DNA of 64,000 nt from Podospora pseudoanserina (GCF_035222485.1 NC_085921.1:496001-560000), one strand, 5' to 3'; shown: positions 21,868-33,600, numbered from the stretch's first letter. Made by a program: numbers and translations. Notes: a model not told the origin generated them from the letters alone.

Positions 21868-22785
21868 TCAGCTCAGAATACCCCCAAATGGTTTATACGT
21901 ATCCAGATCTTTCAACAACTCATCCACTACCCCTGGTAGATACCGGTCAAGGTGCTGCTTCTTGGCATCCACACTCAGCGTGTTCCCACTTTCACTCTTT
22001 GACCTTTGCCTGCCACCGCTAGCAAGCAGTTTGGACTTTCCTGGGCTACCTGGGATTAACTCTGGCCCCGCAATCACACTCGTTCTGTCTGGTTTGGGGA
22101 TATTTGGTGTTTCTGGCGTCAGGTAAAAGTACAAGAATTCCGTGAGGCGGAACTTGACCTCTCTGCCGGTCTCACGGGACTTGAACAGGGAGGTTACGGT
22201 AAGTAGACCGTCAAGGGCTTCGAATACTCGAATATTTTGGGGCATGTCGAGAAGGGCAACGACAAGGGTGATTATCGTGGCGCATTGGATGGCAGGGGAG
22301 TTGATGGGTTCGAGAAGATCGAGGAGAAGCTGAAGATGAGGATACATGTTAGAACTGACGGGGAAGCTGGAATGGCGGGCGTATCTTACGTTCATATGTA
22401 CGCTGCGCTGAAAAAGCACCCTGCTTGGCGGGTGCAAAAGCAAGACGCCCTGGATGAGATCCAGTGCGTTGACTATCAACATGTCGTACGATCCATCTCC
22501 TCCTCGCACAACGAGCCAGTCGAGTGTGGTGAGAAGACGCTGCGCAACGTTCCATTCGAATCCCTCCTGGAGCTTGAAGAATTCTCGAAAAGCTGGATCA
22601 GGGGAGAGGTCTGCGAGCATTCGGCGCGGTGGTTGTTGTTGGTTTTCTCCTTGTTTCTTGGGGCTACCTTGGCCGGCAAGGCAGATCTGAGCAAGAAGGC
22701 CTTCGACCTGCCTTAGCCCCTTTTTGATTTTGGAACCATCGAATGACGAGAGGTTATCGAAAGCGAGAGAGAGTAATGATTCCAT
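21868..22785 (-). CDS. cdc14: Septation initiation network component Cdc14 (not the phosphatase)
   Basis: Two exons (22785-22390 and 22329-21868) give 285 aa after removing a 60-nt intron with a GTAAGA donor, a CTAAC branch point and a CAG acceptor. The N-terminus (ESLLSLAFDNLSSFDGSKIKKGLRQVEGLLAQICL) and the helical body (LLTTLDWLVVRGGDGSYDML; LLDLLEPINSPAIQCATIITLVVALLDMP) match the fungal Cdc14 family known from fission yeast. There it binds and supports the kinase Sid1 at the spindle pole body to drive septum formation. It is unrelated to Cdc14 phosphatases. The C-terminal part is Ser/Lys-rich and ends in a conserved-looking helix (HLDRYLPGVVDELLKDLDTYKPFGGILS, in pieces). The intron is a multiple of three with no stop, so retention would insert 20 residues after residue 132. 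Confidence 0.93.
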   Translation of the reverse strand: MESLLSLAFDNLSSFDGSKIKKGLRQVEGLLAQICLAGQGSPKKQGENQQQPPRRMLADLSPDPAFREFFKLQEGFEWNVAQRLLTTLDWLVVRGGDGSYDMLIVNALDLIQGVLLLHPPSRVLFQRSVHMNVRYARHSSFPVSSNMYPHLQLLLDLLEPINSPAIQCATIITLVVALLDMPQNIRVFEALDGLLTVTSLFKSRETGREVKFRLTEFLYFYLTPETPNIPKPDRTSVIAGPELIPGSPGKSKLLASGGRQRSKSESGNTLSVDAKKQHLDRYLPGVVDELLKDLDTYKPFGGILS

Positions 22786-24309
22786 CTTGTACTGCTAATC
22801 CTGGACTGTTGCGCTCGCGTGCTTCGTCGATTTGTTGCCTCGAGTATTGAGAATTCACAATGCGCATTCGCCACGTATAGTCGATAGTATAAGAGAAGTG
22901 CCACGGTTGGCGAGCGGCACTCTTGAATCTGTATTGCTTGCGCACGAACTGCTCGGATGGTTGGTTTTCCTAGATGTTGGACGCAGTACCGCGACAGGCG
23001 GTATAAGTGGGCGCGGTGATGGTTACGGGCCGGTTGTATACAGTCCAAGTAAGAACGCAAGCGGGTATCGACGGGAAAGGGAGAGAGGACGGTACGCAGA
23101 GAGTCTTCGGACGCAAAAGAGTGCCAGACTGACTCGAGATGCTCTGTCGCGCCGGTTGGACTTGAGCGTGGTCCAAACTGGCGGGATATCGAGTCCACTG
23201 TCGAACAGTCAAGCATTGGGTGCCACAGCAACCGGCTGATAAGATAAGAATCTAGCTGCCCACCTGCCGAACAGGGATCACTCAACCTCAAACTGGGGAA
23301 GCAGGGCCGTGCGTTTTGTTTCAATGCTTGTGGAACCTCTTGAGCAACATTCCATCCAACACTGCATAAGACTTCCAGAACCAGACCCAAAGCATTCAAG
23401 TCCAGGGCATGGCACAAGAGTCCAAGGACGCATGGAAAAGGGACGGTATGCAACTTTGAAACCAGATCCGCAAGGGAGGGAGTTTGTCTCCTTTTTTATA
23501 CCGCTTCCTCTGTTGGGCTTGCTGCTTTTGCCCGCCCTTCACAATGTCTATTTCTTTTTATTTTGACAGATACTCTAGAAGCTCAGTAGCAATCCCTTGA
23601 TCAAAAATCTTGGATCTCTTCCGTTCACTCTCAGTGCTTTGACGGTCAGCTCAGCTCATCAAAGTCTCCCGCTCCCACATCTCACCAACCAATGTCTGTG
23701 GCTTAGCTTTGGCCAAAGAACCAACCAATCGTCTGTTCCCTACCTCCAAAGGCTTTGTTGCAGTGGTAAATATTTATTACCACAAAGCACAGCCTTCGGC
23801 GTGTAGCTATACCTGTCAGAGGAGCCGCTATTTCGCATCGAAAACGCCTGGAGGAGTGCTTGGGTTGACACAGAGACAGCAGCCCACGGACTCTGTACGA
23901 GTTTGGCATTTCGACGAAAGTCTATTCAATCCAATTAAATTCCTAATTTGTCTCAATTCTACCCGGTGAGCTTGCCGACAATTTCTTTCTTTTCTTGTCT
24001 ATGATTCGGGATCTTCAACGAGCACATGCAAATTTACCCCACCATCATATATCCCACCTCACAACCCAATAGTGCTGTCGCTGTCACCCAAGACATGGTG
24101 GAGAGAAACGCCCGATTTGCAGCAGTGAATCATTTCATATGTTTTACCTCCTCTGGTGATTTACAGATTTGCACGGGTTCCTTGCCATCATGTCTGCAGG
24201 AACTGGGCTGATGGTTGTGTCCTGACATTGATAGTGGGGTAAACAGGAGAGCTGGAGCTAACCGTCAACTTGGCGATTAAACAGAGCTACACTGGAGCTC
24301 ACAGATCGC
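22786..24309. promoter_or_regulatory. Divergent promoter region, cdc14 and GGPP synthase
   Basis: A 1.5-kb divergent gap. A long open frame on the minus strand (to 23453) overlaps the cdc14 start but reads like non-coding leader. Pyrimidine-rich blocks occur at about 23500-23570 and 23960-24000, and the second may be part of the GGPP synthase promoter or leader. No gene is supported. Confidence 0.4.
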
Positions 24310-25713
24310 ATGTCGTCACCAACATCGAGTGCCGCCCACGATCCGAGATCGCGCCCCACCACGGTACCTTCCAAATCCCGATCGTTGGAAGCCTCGAGGA
24401 CGCGGAGGCTGATTTTTAAAAGCTCGCGCCGCAAGCATCAGGCAACCATGGACAGTTCCTCTCCTCTTCATCCCTCCTCGTTCAACAATCCCGCAGCTGC
24501 CCCTCATCCCCAGGCTCCTACACAGATACCCTTCCTGCAGTCACCTGCTGTCATCCCTCCTCGGACTACATCGTCAAACTTCGCTGCCTCGACAGTCCCA
24601 CCAGCTTCAACAAAACCAAACTCTAAAACCATCCTAGAGAGCAGTTGGCTATCAGGCTCCGCTGCAAACCCTAGTCAGACAACACCTGGCCATACTCGCC
24701 ATCAAAGTCGCAAACCTTCTGTTACTTCCAGTTCCTCGTTTCCCTCAAACGCAATGGCTCAACAACAACCGCCAGACCCCTCCCGTTTCGCAACCGAGGA
24801 TTTCTTCCTCAACACCAAGAGGCTATGGACAGAGCAGAAGGATAAGGTCCTCACAGCCCCATATGATTACCTCAACGGCCACCCTGGCAAAGACTTTAGA
24901 TCCGCCCTCGTCAACGCCTTTGACGCTTTTCTCGAAGTGCCAAAAGAGTCCAAAGAAACCATCACCAAGGTGGTTTCGATGCTTCACACAGCCTCCCTCC
25001 TGGTCGACGACGTAGAAGATAACTCTCTCCTCCGCCGCGGTCTCCCGGTGGCGCACACCATCTACGGTATTCCCCAAACAATCAACTCGTCCAACTACAT
25101 CTACTTTGTTGCCCTCCAAGAGCTCCAGAAGCTCAAGAACCCAAAAGTAGTCAACATCTTTGCCGAAGAGCTCCTGAACCTCCACCGCGGCCAGGGAATG
25201 GACCTCTACTGGCGCGACACCCTCACCTGCCCCACCGAAGACGAGTACCTCGAGATGGTGGGCAACAAAACGGGCGGGTTATTCAGGCTGGGCATCAAGC
25301 TGATGCAAGCTGAATCCCGCAGCCTGACGGATTGCATCCCCCTTGTCAATGTTATTGGGTTGATCTTCCAGATCGCGGATGATTACCAGAATCTCTGGAG
25401 CAGGGAGTACACCGCCAACAAGGGCATGTGCGAGGACCTGACGGAAGGAAAGTTTTCGTTTCCGGTCATCCACAGCATCAGGAGTAATCCGTCTAATTCC
25501 CAGCTGCTGAATATCTTGAGGCAAAAGACTACGAATGAGGAGGTGAAGAGGTATGCGGTTTCGTATATGCAGAGCACTGGGAGCTTTGAGTATACGAAGA
25601 AGGTGGTGCACACGCTGATTGAGAGGGCGAGGAGAATGGCAGATGAGCTGGATGAGGGGAAGGGGAGGGCGGTGTTGGTGCATAAGATTTTGGATAGGGT
25701 TGTTATTGATTGA
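24310..25713 (+). CDS. Geranylgeranyl diphosphate synthase
   Basis: A single-exon gene; 467 aa from the ATG at 24310, or 421 aa from the ATG at 24448, which has a good ACCATGG context. It condenses farnesyl diphosphate with isopentenyl diphosphate to C20 geranylgeranyl diphosphate for carotenoids, protein prenylation, ubiquinone side chains and diterpenes. It is the counterpart of Neurospora al-3. The catalytic trans-prenyltransferase domain starts near residue 160. The first Asp-rich motif is DDVED (233-237), with the downstream LLRRG basic motif; the second is in QIADDYQN (354-361). The enzyme type, GGPP rather than FPP synthase, follows from the overall sequence ([24 protein letters not shown]). 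The first 155 residues are Ser/Pro-rich and probably disordered. No terpene cyclase, P450 or carotenoid gene adjoins it, so this looks like the housekeeping copy. Confidence 0.95.
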   Translation: MSSPTSSAAHDPRSRPTTVPSKSRSLEASRTRRLIFKSSRRKHQATMDSSSPLHPSSFNNPAAAPHPQAPTQIPFLQSPAVIPPRTTSSNFAASTVPPASTKPNSKTILESSWLSGSAANPSQTTPGHTRHQSRKPSVTSSSSFPSNAMAQQQPPDPSRFATEDFFLNTKRLWTEQKDKVLTAPYDYLNGHPGKDFRSALVNAFDAFLEVPKESKETITKVVSMLHTASLLVDDVEDNSLLRRGLPVAHTIYGIPQTINSSNYIYFVALQELQKLKNPKVVNIFAEELLNLHRGQGMDLYWRDTLTCPTEDEYLEMVGNKTGGLFRLGIKLMQAESRSLTDCIPLVNVIGLIFQIADDYQNLWSREYTANKGMCEDLTEGKFSFPVIHSIRSNPSNSQLLNILRQKTTNEEVKRYAVSYMQSTGSFEYTKKVVHTLIERARRMADELDEGKGRAVLVHKILDRVVID

Positions 25714-26186
25714 TCGCAATGGTTATCTTTTGAGCAGGATCTTTCTCTATTGTGTGGCGAGGAGTCGAGCGATGGGTTCTTTGTTTGAGAGCCAATACCT
25801 ATGACACCTATGATGAAGTGGACAGAATAACCGGTATTGCAACTCAGGAAGGTGTAATTATCTTCAACTTGCACCTTTTAATATGGGGAATATGTTTAGG
25901 AGAATATGGTTAGGGAAATATGTTTAGGGGAATATGTTTAAGGAAATCTTTACCTAGCAGCGCATAAAGTTATGAAGCGTGTTGCGCGTTAGGGTTTCAT
26001 ATTTTTCTTCCTTGGTATTCTCTATTTCTTTGTCCACCACGTGGACAGCAACATCAATTTCCAGCCACGCGGTAAACCTCAAGTTGCAACCAAAGCAGTG
26101 TAACCAGTCTCACAAATGGAAAGAAGCATGATCATAACTCATCCCATTCATAAACCTATCCTCTACCATTCTGTAGTTCTGTTAAC
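25714..26186. other. Convergent 3' intergenic region with tandem repeat
   Basis: A 473-bp gap between the GGPP synthase and peroxin stop codons. It is AT-rich and holds the 14-bp tandem repeat annotated separately. No gene is seen. Confidence 0.5.
25886..25946. repeat. 14-bp tandem repeat, about four copies
   Basis: ATATG recurs at 25890, 25904, 25918 and 25932, an exact 14-bp period. The consensus is ATATGTTTAGGGGA with one or two changes per copy. It lies between two convergent genes, within probable 3' UTR sequence. Two copies happen to contain TTAGGG; this is not a telomere array. Confidence 0.9.
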
Positions 26187-27774
26187 CTAGCCAGTAACAT
26201 TCTTCCTCCTCACCATCCTCACCCACCTCCTTCTCCTCCACTCCCCCCTCCGTCCCATCCCCTCCTCCCCCTCCTCCCAACTCAACCCCCCATTCTGCTT
26301 CATCGGGGTAGACTGATTACCGCTCCTCACTGGCTCCTCCTCACTTTCCTCCCCAATCGTCCCCATCCCCCCACCACCACCAGCAGACTTTTCCGAAGAA
26401 GAGGCGATATCATAAACCCACCTCTCCCCCTCCGTCTCAATCTCCACGCCCGTAATAATCCTCTCCTCTACCCACTCCCTGCTCCACAGATCAAGCCCCC
26501 ACTTCTTCTCTGACCACTCCCACCCTTCTGGCGGCTGGACATCCTCAAAGAATCTCGTTCCCTGCGGTCGCTGCCCAGAGATGCGCTGGGCTGATAAAGG
26601 GTCGTATGGCGAGGGGGAAAAAACCCATGGTTCCCACTCCCCTCCGGGGTAATGACTCAACCGTTGAAGTTCAAAGATTTCCACCTCGCGGGTTTCAGGG
26701 GCGGAGTCGAGGATTATTTCCTTCGATAGCAAAGCTGGGATGTCAACAGTGGGGATTTTAACCGGGTGAGGGTCGGTCGGGGAAGAGAGCGTGGGATTGT
26801 GGTGAAGGTACTGCTCCGTGGCTTGAGCGACAAGCCTGTTGATTGTTGGGTGAGCAGACAATATGGCACCCCAGCCCCCCACAAGCATGAGGTAGCGCCA
26901 GGGGATGAGGTGGGCTGATATGAGCATTACTACCAGAGCGGCGAATAGCCCGACGAAAATAGCGGATGAAAGCGCCTCGTCGGAGAAGTTGGTTACGGGG
27001 ACGATTAGAGTCACGACTTTGTCGTGGACGACGGAGAAATCCTCCATGACGTTTTGGAGGTCACCCATGTTGCGGAAGAAGTCCTTGGACAGCTCTTTGG
27101 TGGGCTGGAAGTTGCGAGCTGGTGCTAAAGGAGGGCCACGGGGGGAATAGCCTAGGTTTCGGACTTGGTGGTCGGGGTCGGAGGATGTTGACGGGGCAGG
27201 GTGACGGGCGATGAAGGAGGGGACGAAGATGAAGAAAACGGCTATCGCGAGGGGAAGTGCGAAGAGGAGGTAGGGGTCGAGGCAGACGAAGGTGTAGACT
27301 GCGAGGAGGGAGAGGGTGTGGGTTGGTTTGCGCCATGAAAGCACTTTCAGAGCTCGAGACTGGAATTTGAAAACCACACCAATGCGAGCGTTGAAGCGGC
27401 GGAAGTTGTTGGACATCAAAGGGATAGAGAATCCGGGTCGTTCGGCAAAGGCTGGAGGGTCGTCACCTCCCATGATAGAGGGTGTTTGTGTGTGACCATC
27501 TTCTGCTGGTATCACTTGTGATAGAAGTCTGTATGAGAAGTGGTTAGCATACCAGGGCTCGAAATTAGACGAGTGGAAAAACACAAAAGACCTACTTTTC
27601 TAGTAGTTTGTCTTGTATACTTGCAGCCCGAAATATACCATTCTTCAAGCTTTTTACTTTCCTCGCCGAGCGAGATTGATGATCTTGTGGTTGTGATGGT
27701 TGGCTTTCATCACCTTCTGGCATGACGGATTCATCGGCGGCAGTCAATAACTGTTCTTCCAGTTCATCCACCAT
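26187..27774 (-). CDS. Peroxin of the Pex23/24/30 family with dysferlin domains
   Basis: Two exons (27774-27596 and 27528-26187) joined across a 67-bp GTAGGT...ACAG intron give 506 aa. The junction rebuilds a continuous DKLLEKLLSQVIP segment. After a short N-terminal tail come two or three membrane-spanning stretches: about residues 130-165 (YTFVCLDPYLLFALPLAIAVFFIFV), then 245-285 (FVGLFAALVVMLISAHLIPW and YLMLVGGWGAIL). This is the reticulon-like region of ER/peroxisome contact-site peroxins. The C-terminal half carries DysF-type elements: WEPWVFSPSPYDP (about 356) and GWEWSEKKWGLDLWS...WVYD (about 395-430). The tail is Gly-, Glu- and finally Arg-rich. The family controls peroxisome number and size from the ER. 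Orthology to one particular yeast Pex (23, 24, 28-32) cannot be fixed here. Confidence 0.9.
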
Positions 27775-29690
27775 CGTGATAATAAATCAACGGAGATCGT
27801 GATGTTTATCGATGATTATGCGCTGAAGACCGGAGTGTTGATGATTCTGTCTCACTATTCTGTTCTTGGATGCATGTGAATCTCATGCATCACTCATGAG
27901 AGCCCCACAACCGGTTCGATGGTCAAGTCTGGATGAGAGCCGGTCCCAGGAGTCGAACTGCGCGATACGCAGGAGTCTCGATGAAAGAATGGGTTCAACG
28001 GTTGACGGGTGCTCGGTAGATGAGGCTGTTACAATTGTTGAAGGGGAGATGCCGATAAGATTCAGGTGGTGGCTGTAAGACTGAGGTTGCGTGTCCGGTG
28101 TCGTCACTGGTGAACCTCTCAAGCCCGGGCCACACAACGTCACATGCCACAAAACTGGGCCAAGACAAGCGCTACGTTTAGGTGCTGCAAAGTACAGCAG
28201 AAAGGACATTTGTACATAAATAATCAGCATCTTTGTTACATTTCACGGAACGCCATATCGCACCATTCGGCCAACTTGCGTGGAATAAGAGTGTACGACC
28301 AAAACATGCGATTCCCAAAACCACGCGCTGAAGCACGCCCGTTCGTACCGGAGCGCCGGGTTCAGTGGCTACATCCGGGGCCGTCACTCCGCTAAAAGGC
28401 ACGGAATTCGGCAGGCCATCTGCAGGGTCCCGCGAATCCTGCTTTTCCCCGCCGTGTCCGATGGCTTCTCCAAGAACGAGGAGCTTCACAATTGTTTGAT
28501 GTTACATCAAGAACGTTGACAGGAGATGAGGCACGACATTTACTGATGATACTACGGCGTAGTATAGCGCGCCTGGCACGCGTGGTTGGCGCGTGGCCGA
28601 AATGTTCTCGAAAATCGAAATGAACTGGGAAATGCATCAATACTACTCCATACCACCAGTTGGTTCTGCATCCAAAAACAGTCAACAACCGAACATTATT
28701 GTCTCCCCAGCCAGTTTCGATGAGACACGATCGGAAATTAGGGATATAACTCGCCCTTCTATCTGAAGAGCCAATGGCCATGACGGCTCGGGGCATTTCC
28801 GGGTCGATAGTCGAGATGCCCTTCAAGATGAAATCCATTGTCGCATAATAACGAGCCGGGATGAGGGGCCGGGTTGCTGAGGTCGATTCCTAAACTGTCT
28901 TAATGCCCTCTGTTAAGCAAACAACAAACAACAGCCAGGTAGTCGACAACAAGCAAGGTCGTGCTGGTTGCTGTGTTGTTGATAGGCACGATGCGCCGAT
29001 GGACCCATTCAGGCACATGTACAGATAGATCTAGGTATGTAGGGACACCGCTTCTTCGCAACACGATACCTGGAAGAGGGGTTTGCAGCAGCGCGGTGCA
29101 CAGGTGGCAGGCTGGGAAGCTCTCGATGCTGGAAGGTGAGTGGTGCCAAGCAAGGACCGCAGAAGCCGAGCGGAACCCGCTGGCAGCAGAGACTGTGCTC
29201 GTCATTCCCGTTTCGAAGACAGCCAGGCAGAGTTTGCTGGCTTGGTGGTTTTTTTGGCGGTCCCCTCCTCACCGTCGACGAGTCGACGCCACTAACAGCT
29301 AGCATCTGGAGTGTTGCCGTGCCTTGAATGGGACAATACTGGCATTGTGCTGCAAGGGCAGCCTTCCTCCTGCATGTTGCTCCCGTAGCGCCATGCTAGA
29401 GGGCCGACAGTTTCGAGTTTGTTTTTGTTTCCTTTGCCCAATGCCTCTTTTGCATTGCTCTACGACTCTGGAAATCTCCAAAAAAGATTCAGTCTCCTAT
29501 TCATGGCCCCACATGCCCCTGGACGCACGTACCATGCTGAGCCAGGCGGTTCGTTTGCAACTGAGTAAGTTGGGAGGAGCTGTCGTGATTCATATCCAAT
29601 CAATCGAGTGACAGATATATGAGGAGCTGACATGTCCTGTGGTTGTTGTAATTCTATCATGTTTTGAGGCAGAAGAAGAGAAGAGCTGCA

Positions 29691-29734
29691 GAGAGAGGCA
29701 GAGAAAGGCAGAGAGAGGCAGAAAGAGGCAGAAA
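29691..29734. repeat. 10-bp purine-rich tandem repeat
   Basis: Four adjacent 10-mers (GAGAGAGGCA, GAGAAAGGCA, GAGAGAGGCA, GAAAGAGGCA) followed by GAAA. It lies in the leader region of the DYRK kinase. Confidence 0.9.
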
Positions 29735-30110
29735 TATAAGGGTTTCTTACCGTAAACTTAATGTGGTGGGACGGGGGCCAACGTCGGTGCAGGTGACGGG
29801 AAATGTGTTTGCACGATCCAGCCAGCCTCAGAGCAACCGATCGATGGCCCTGCTCGGAGTGATCGAGAGAAGGAGTAGGTTGTCATTGTCCTCGATGAAT
29901 GAAGTGAAGCCGTCTCCACGTGTTCCGAGGGCTCTGCAAAAGGTTCCAGAACATGTCGTGCTTCCTTTGACGTTGATGATATCGAGGTGCACCCTGCATA
30001 CCGTTCCCTCGCCTCTTGCACTCCACATGCCGTTCAGCTGTTGCCCAGTGAAAAAAGCGTGCTGCTTGTCACGACCGCTGAAAGTTGCAGGACACCCCAG
30101 TGGGGCCCAC

Positions 30111-30134
30111 CAAGCCCAAGCCCAAGCCCAAGCC
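30111..30134. repeat. (CAAGCC)4 hexamer repeat
   Basis: Four perfect CAAGCC copies, read directly from the sequence, in the leader region of the DYRK kinase. Confidence 0.95.
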
Positions 30135-30658
30135 CACTGCCCGCTGCCACCTGCCACCAAAAACAGCCTGCAAAACAACTGTCTATCTCGCCAGTGGTGT
30201 GTCCCAGACCAGAGAGGAGGCCAAGAGACCAGCAGCGTCCCTGCACCGCACCATAACTTGACCCTCACCTCTTCTTCCATCGTTCACTTCACGACGTACG
30301 CTCCCAGTGCGCGAGAAGCCACCCCCATTGTATTCTCGACACGCTCGATCCCACACTCTGCGCGCCCCCGGAATGAGGTAGCCTTTCGATTGTTCTCAGC
30401 TCCCTGACCGGACTGAGCCTTGGACGACGACGCTCCTAACCACTGGCGTTGATCCTTTGGGGGTTCGAATTCAATCTACGCTGCCGAAGCGTGAATTGCA
30501 GCCATCGCCTCCAGACTGACGCCGGGACATTGGCCTCTCCCGAGCCCACCAGCCTCTGCCACATCATCATCCTCTTCAAGCACGAACCCCATTGATTTAG
30601 AGACTCTTGGACGCTGCTGCGACAGAAAAAAACGAGTGGCGCGTTCTCGGCCGACCCT

Positions 30659-33600
30659 ATGAATAGAGACCATCGCGCTCCGGCTGGGCCCAGACGGGAG
30701 AACCAGTCGCCCACCAGGTTGTGCTCCCCCTTTTGAACTGGCTGTGTCTTGAATTCGCTGCCTCTTTGGTGTCGAAATATTCACTGGCACCTGCAAAAAC
30801 TTTTGCGGCACATGGGACCGTTGCCTCATGCAGCATTGTGCTAACCCTTGCTATTGTTTTGTTATTCTAGGAGACCGCTGAACCTGAACCCCCCCAGTCC
30901 CACCAAGATCGGCTCCATCAGACGGCCCACCGTCGACGCTCCAATGCTCAGTGCCTCCTCTTCCAACAACCACTCCCTCTTCTCTTTCGGGGCTGGGAAT
31001 GGCGTGTCCAATAACGTGACCGACATCGCCAACGCATCCTTCGAGTTTCTGCCCTCGGTCAGCTTCGACGACCTCCAGAGCAGCCTCGAGTCTGCCTCGA
31101 CCGACTTCAAACTCACGCAATTTCCTTCACCGACTGGGCAGGGAACAATTTTGGGCGATCGAAGTGCGGGCAACAACCACAACATGGTCGAGCGCCCCGA
31201 CATGACACGGCCAAGCGCCGCTGCCCATGCCTTGCCTCAGCAGCCTGCCATCACGCGTTCACGAACAGGCTCAATTCTACGAAGACCTAGCACGTCAAGC
31301 AGGCCGCCTCAACCTAGCACTGCTTCTACGCCATCTGGTAACCCAGGCGTGCCCAATGCTCCCACTGCTCCGGCTGCCATGCGTGCGCGCCGACAAAGTC
31401 ATTATCCCCCAGTCTCCAACCCCAATCCCGCCAAGCCGCCACGGAAGTCAACTGGAGATGTTCAGCTGGGAGAGGCTCAGGTCAAAGAGGTTCAGACCCG
31501 AAAGCGGAGACCTAGTGCGGTGTCTTTATCAGACAGGCCCGTCCTCGAGGCTTCGAGAGCGTCGGTGGATGTTGCACCTCGATCTACGGTAGTGGAGAGC
31601 ATGCGGCACCTGACAAGCTCGAGGGCATCCAAGGCAAGGTCTGTGCAGCCATTGCCCAGATCCAACCAGGATATGCTCACACCAGACACCACGCTCAAAC
31701 CCGAACATACTCACATAGCTATGGCAATGCCTCGCTCCCCCAACAGAGTTGCCGCCAAGGCTTCTACTCCAAGCTCAGCGAAGCGGATATCTGTCATGCC
31801 AGGAACTCATCATGCCAGTCACGCCACTGGACTGGGTGCACGAACTATCAGCCCTACCGATACAAGACGAATGAAACGCCTATCTACGATGCACCACGTT
31901 CAACAGGGCCCTGTTGCTGGCGCTTCCCCCGCGCTGCCCCATCCACCACCTATTTCGGCCGACGGTCGCGCCTCGTCTCGATCCCCTTCTATGCTGCCTC
32001 GAAAGATCTCGACCCCTTCGTCTTCACGAACCACGCCCGACCACACCAGAAAGTCATATAGCTCAGGTTTGTCCGTCAACTCAAGCACCAGTCTCAACAC
32101 GGTGCGGACGTCCACTGGCTCCATGCAGCAGCGAGCCATGCAAGGTGCAAATAGTTCCCGATTGCCTGCCCCCAAGGCGCTCAATCTTCACAATTCGGCG
32201 AGCTTTGACAGCAGCGAGGAAGTGCCACCGGTGCCCGCGATTCCAAAGGCGTACGAGTCTCCAAAGGAGGCGCATCTCGAAGCTGCTTCGTTTCTGGAGA
32301 AGAGGAGGTCCAACCTGGCCTATGATGCCAGCAGCATCCATAGCAATTCGACAGCGAGTATATCGGGCGCGCAGACGAGTGATTCAGCACCTGCCAAGCT
32401 TCAACGTAAGCCAAGTAACAGGAAGACAGTACACACCTCGAAGCTGGATTTCGAGAAGAATCCTGCGGCAGCTCAGTCGAAGAAGAGCTTGCAACCGCTG
32501 CGGTTGCCGCCCATCACCCTTGGTCCCCTCAGCACCCCAACCGCGGCCAAGATTGCTGCTCTTCAAACTCATGGTGACAGAAATCTCTCCCCGCCCCCAT
32601 CAAGGCAGATCCCAAAAACGCCGACGACTCCCATGACGGCATCGAAGGGCACATTTTTTGGAAGAATACGGCCTGAAGACAGGGCCGATATACAGCATCT
32701 CAGGAGCAGCGCGTCGGTGCAGAGGCTCCATCGGGAAAGTCCTGCCACTACGGCAGAGCCACCGACCAGTTCTACTGAGTCCTTTGCCGGTGTGAAGAAT
32801 GGAACCGCCCGATCAGGGCCGTCGCCTTTCTTGAGCCAGTCGGTGCCGAAAGGAGGGAACTTCGAGACTACTTTGTTCAAAAGGTCAAAAACTGGCGGGG
32901 ATTTCACCCAGCCTTTGGATGCAGCAGCAGACGTGCCAGTTCAACACAACAAGCCCTCGGGGCCCCGAGCGCAAAAGTCTGTCGCGACACGGCCTGCAGG
33001 TGGAAAATCCCCGCCACCGCGTCCCAGTCCGGAGGAGCCGCCCACTCCTTCTTCCATGAGCTCTCTCAGGCGCAAATTGAGCTTGTCCTGGAAGAGAAGC
33101 GCCTCCAAAGCCAGCGGAAGCCAAGGACATCACGGAGAGCAAAACGCCGTCAAGCATGATTCAATGCCACCGCCGAGGATTCCTGTCTCGGCAACTCTGA
33201 ACAACCTTCCCTCCGGCAAGCCTCCAAGTCCCACTCCGTCCACGAAATCCAATGGCAATGGGACATATCTGGAGTCACGAAGACGGAAGAGCTCGGCCTC
33301 CAGCTTGAATGCGGTGCTTTCCGGGGAACGAAATCGCGGTGATACTGGTACAGCAGCTAAGAAGGATTCGACCCTGGGAACAGTGAACGAGCGTGCCACG
33401 GTTCCCCACAACTCGTCTGTGGTGCAAAGGATACTGAAACCTAAGGGCTCTACGGCAACTCTTCGACACCACGACGTTTGGAATTCGGAACTCGACAAGG
33501 ACGATTTGATTGCAGAAGACGAGATGAGGAAGCTTGGTTCACGGCGTAAGGATACTGAGCTGGCAGCCAGAACTTTGGATGCTCTCCGCAAACGTGCCTC

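Larger units (their letters stand above)
27775..30658. promoter_or_regulatory. Long divergent region and leader upstream of the DYRK kinase
   Basis: A 2.9-kb gap with no supportable gene. It holds a 10-bp purine tandem repeat (29691-29734) and a (CAAGCC)4 hexamer repeat (30111-30134), both annotated separately. Some of it is probably 5' UTR of the kinase gene, because Pom1-like genes often have long leaders. A long open frame at 29664-30407 runs through both repeats and looks like chance. An alternative kinase start at 30373 lies inside it. Confidence 0.45.

Noticed and set aside
22713-23453. 246-codon minus-strand ORF overlapping the start of cdc14
   Set aside because: Not in the cdc14 frame, no domains, lies in the promoter and leader region; taken as chance.
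4528-25713. Biosynthetic cluster formed by the multicopper oxidase and GGPP synthase
   Set aside because: They are 18 kb apart with unrelated housekeeping genes between, and there is no cyclase, P450, transporter or regulator.
25886-25946. TTAGGG words suggesting a telomeric repeat
   Set aside because: The period is 14 bp, not 6; only two of the units contain the hexamer, so it is coincidental.
27901-27990. TTCGA-containing stretches resembling a tRNA B box
   Set aside because: No A box at the right distance, and the T-arm and acceptor stems do not pair.
29664-30407. 247-codon ORF upstream of the DYRK kinase
   Set aside because: Runs through two tandem repeats, composition follows the repeats, no family match.
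30440-30490. GGGTTCGAATTC, another tRNA B-box look-alike
   Set aside because: Flanking bases do not form T-arm or acceptor stems and no A box is present.
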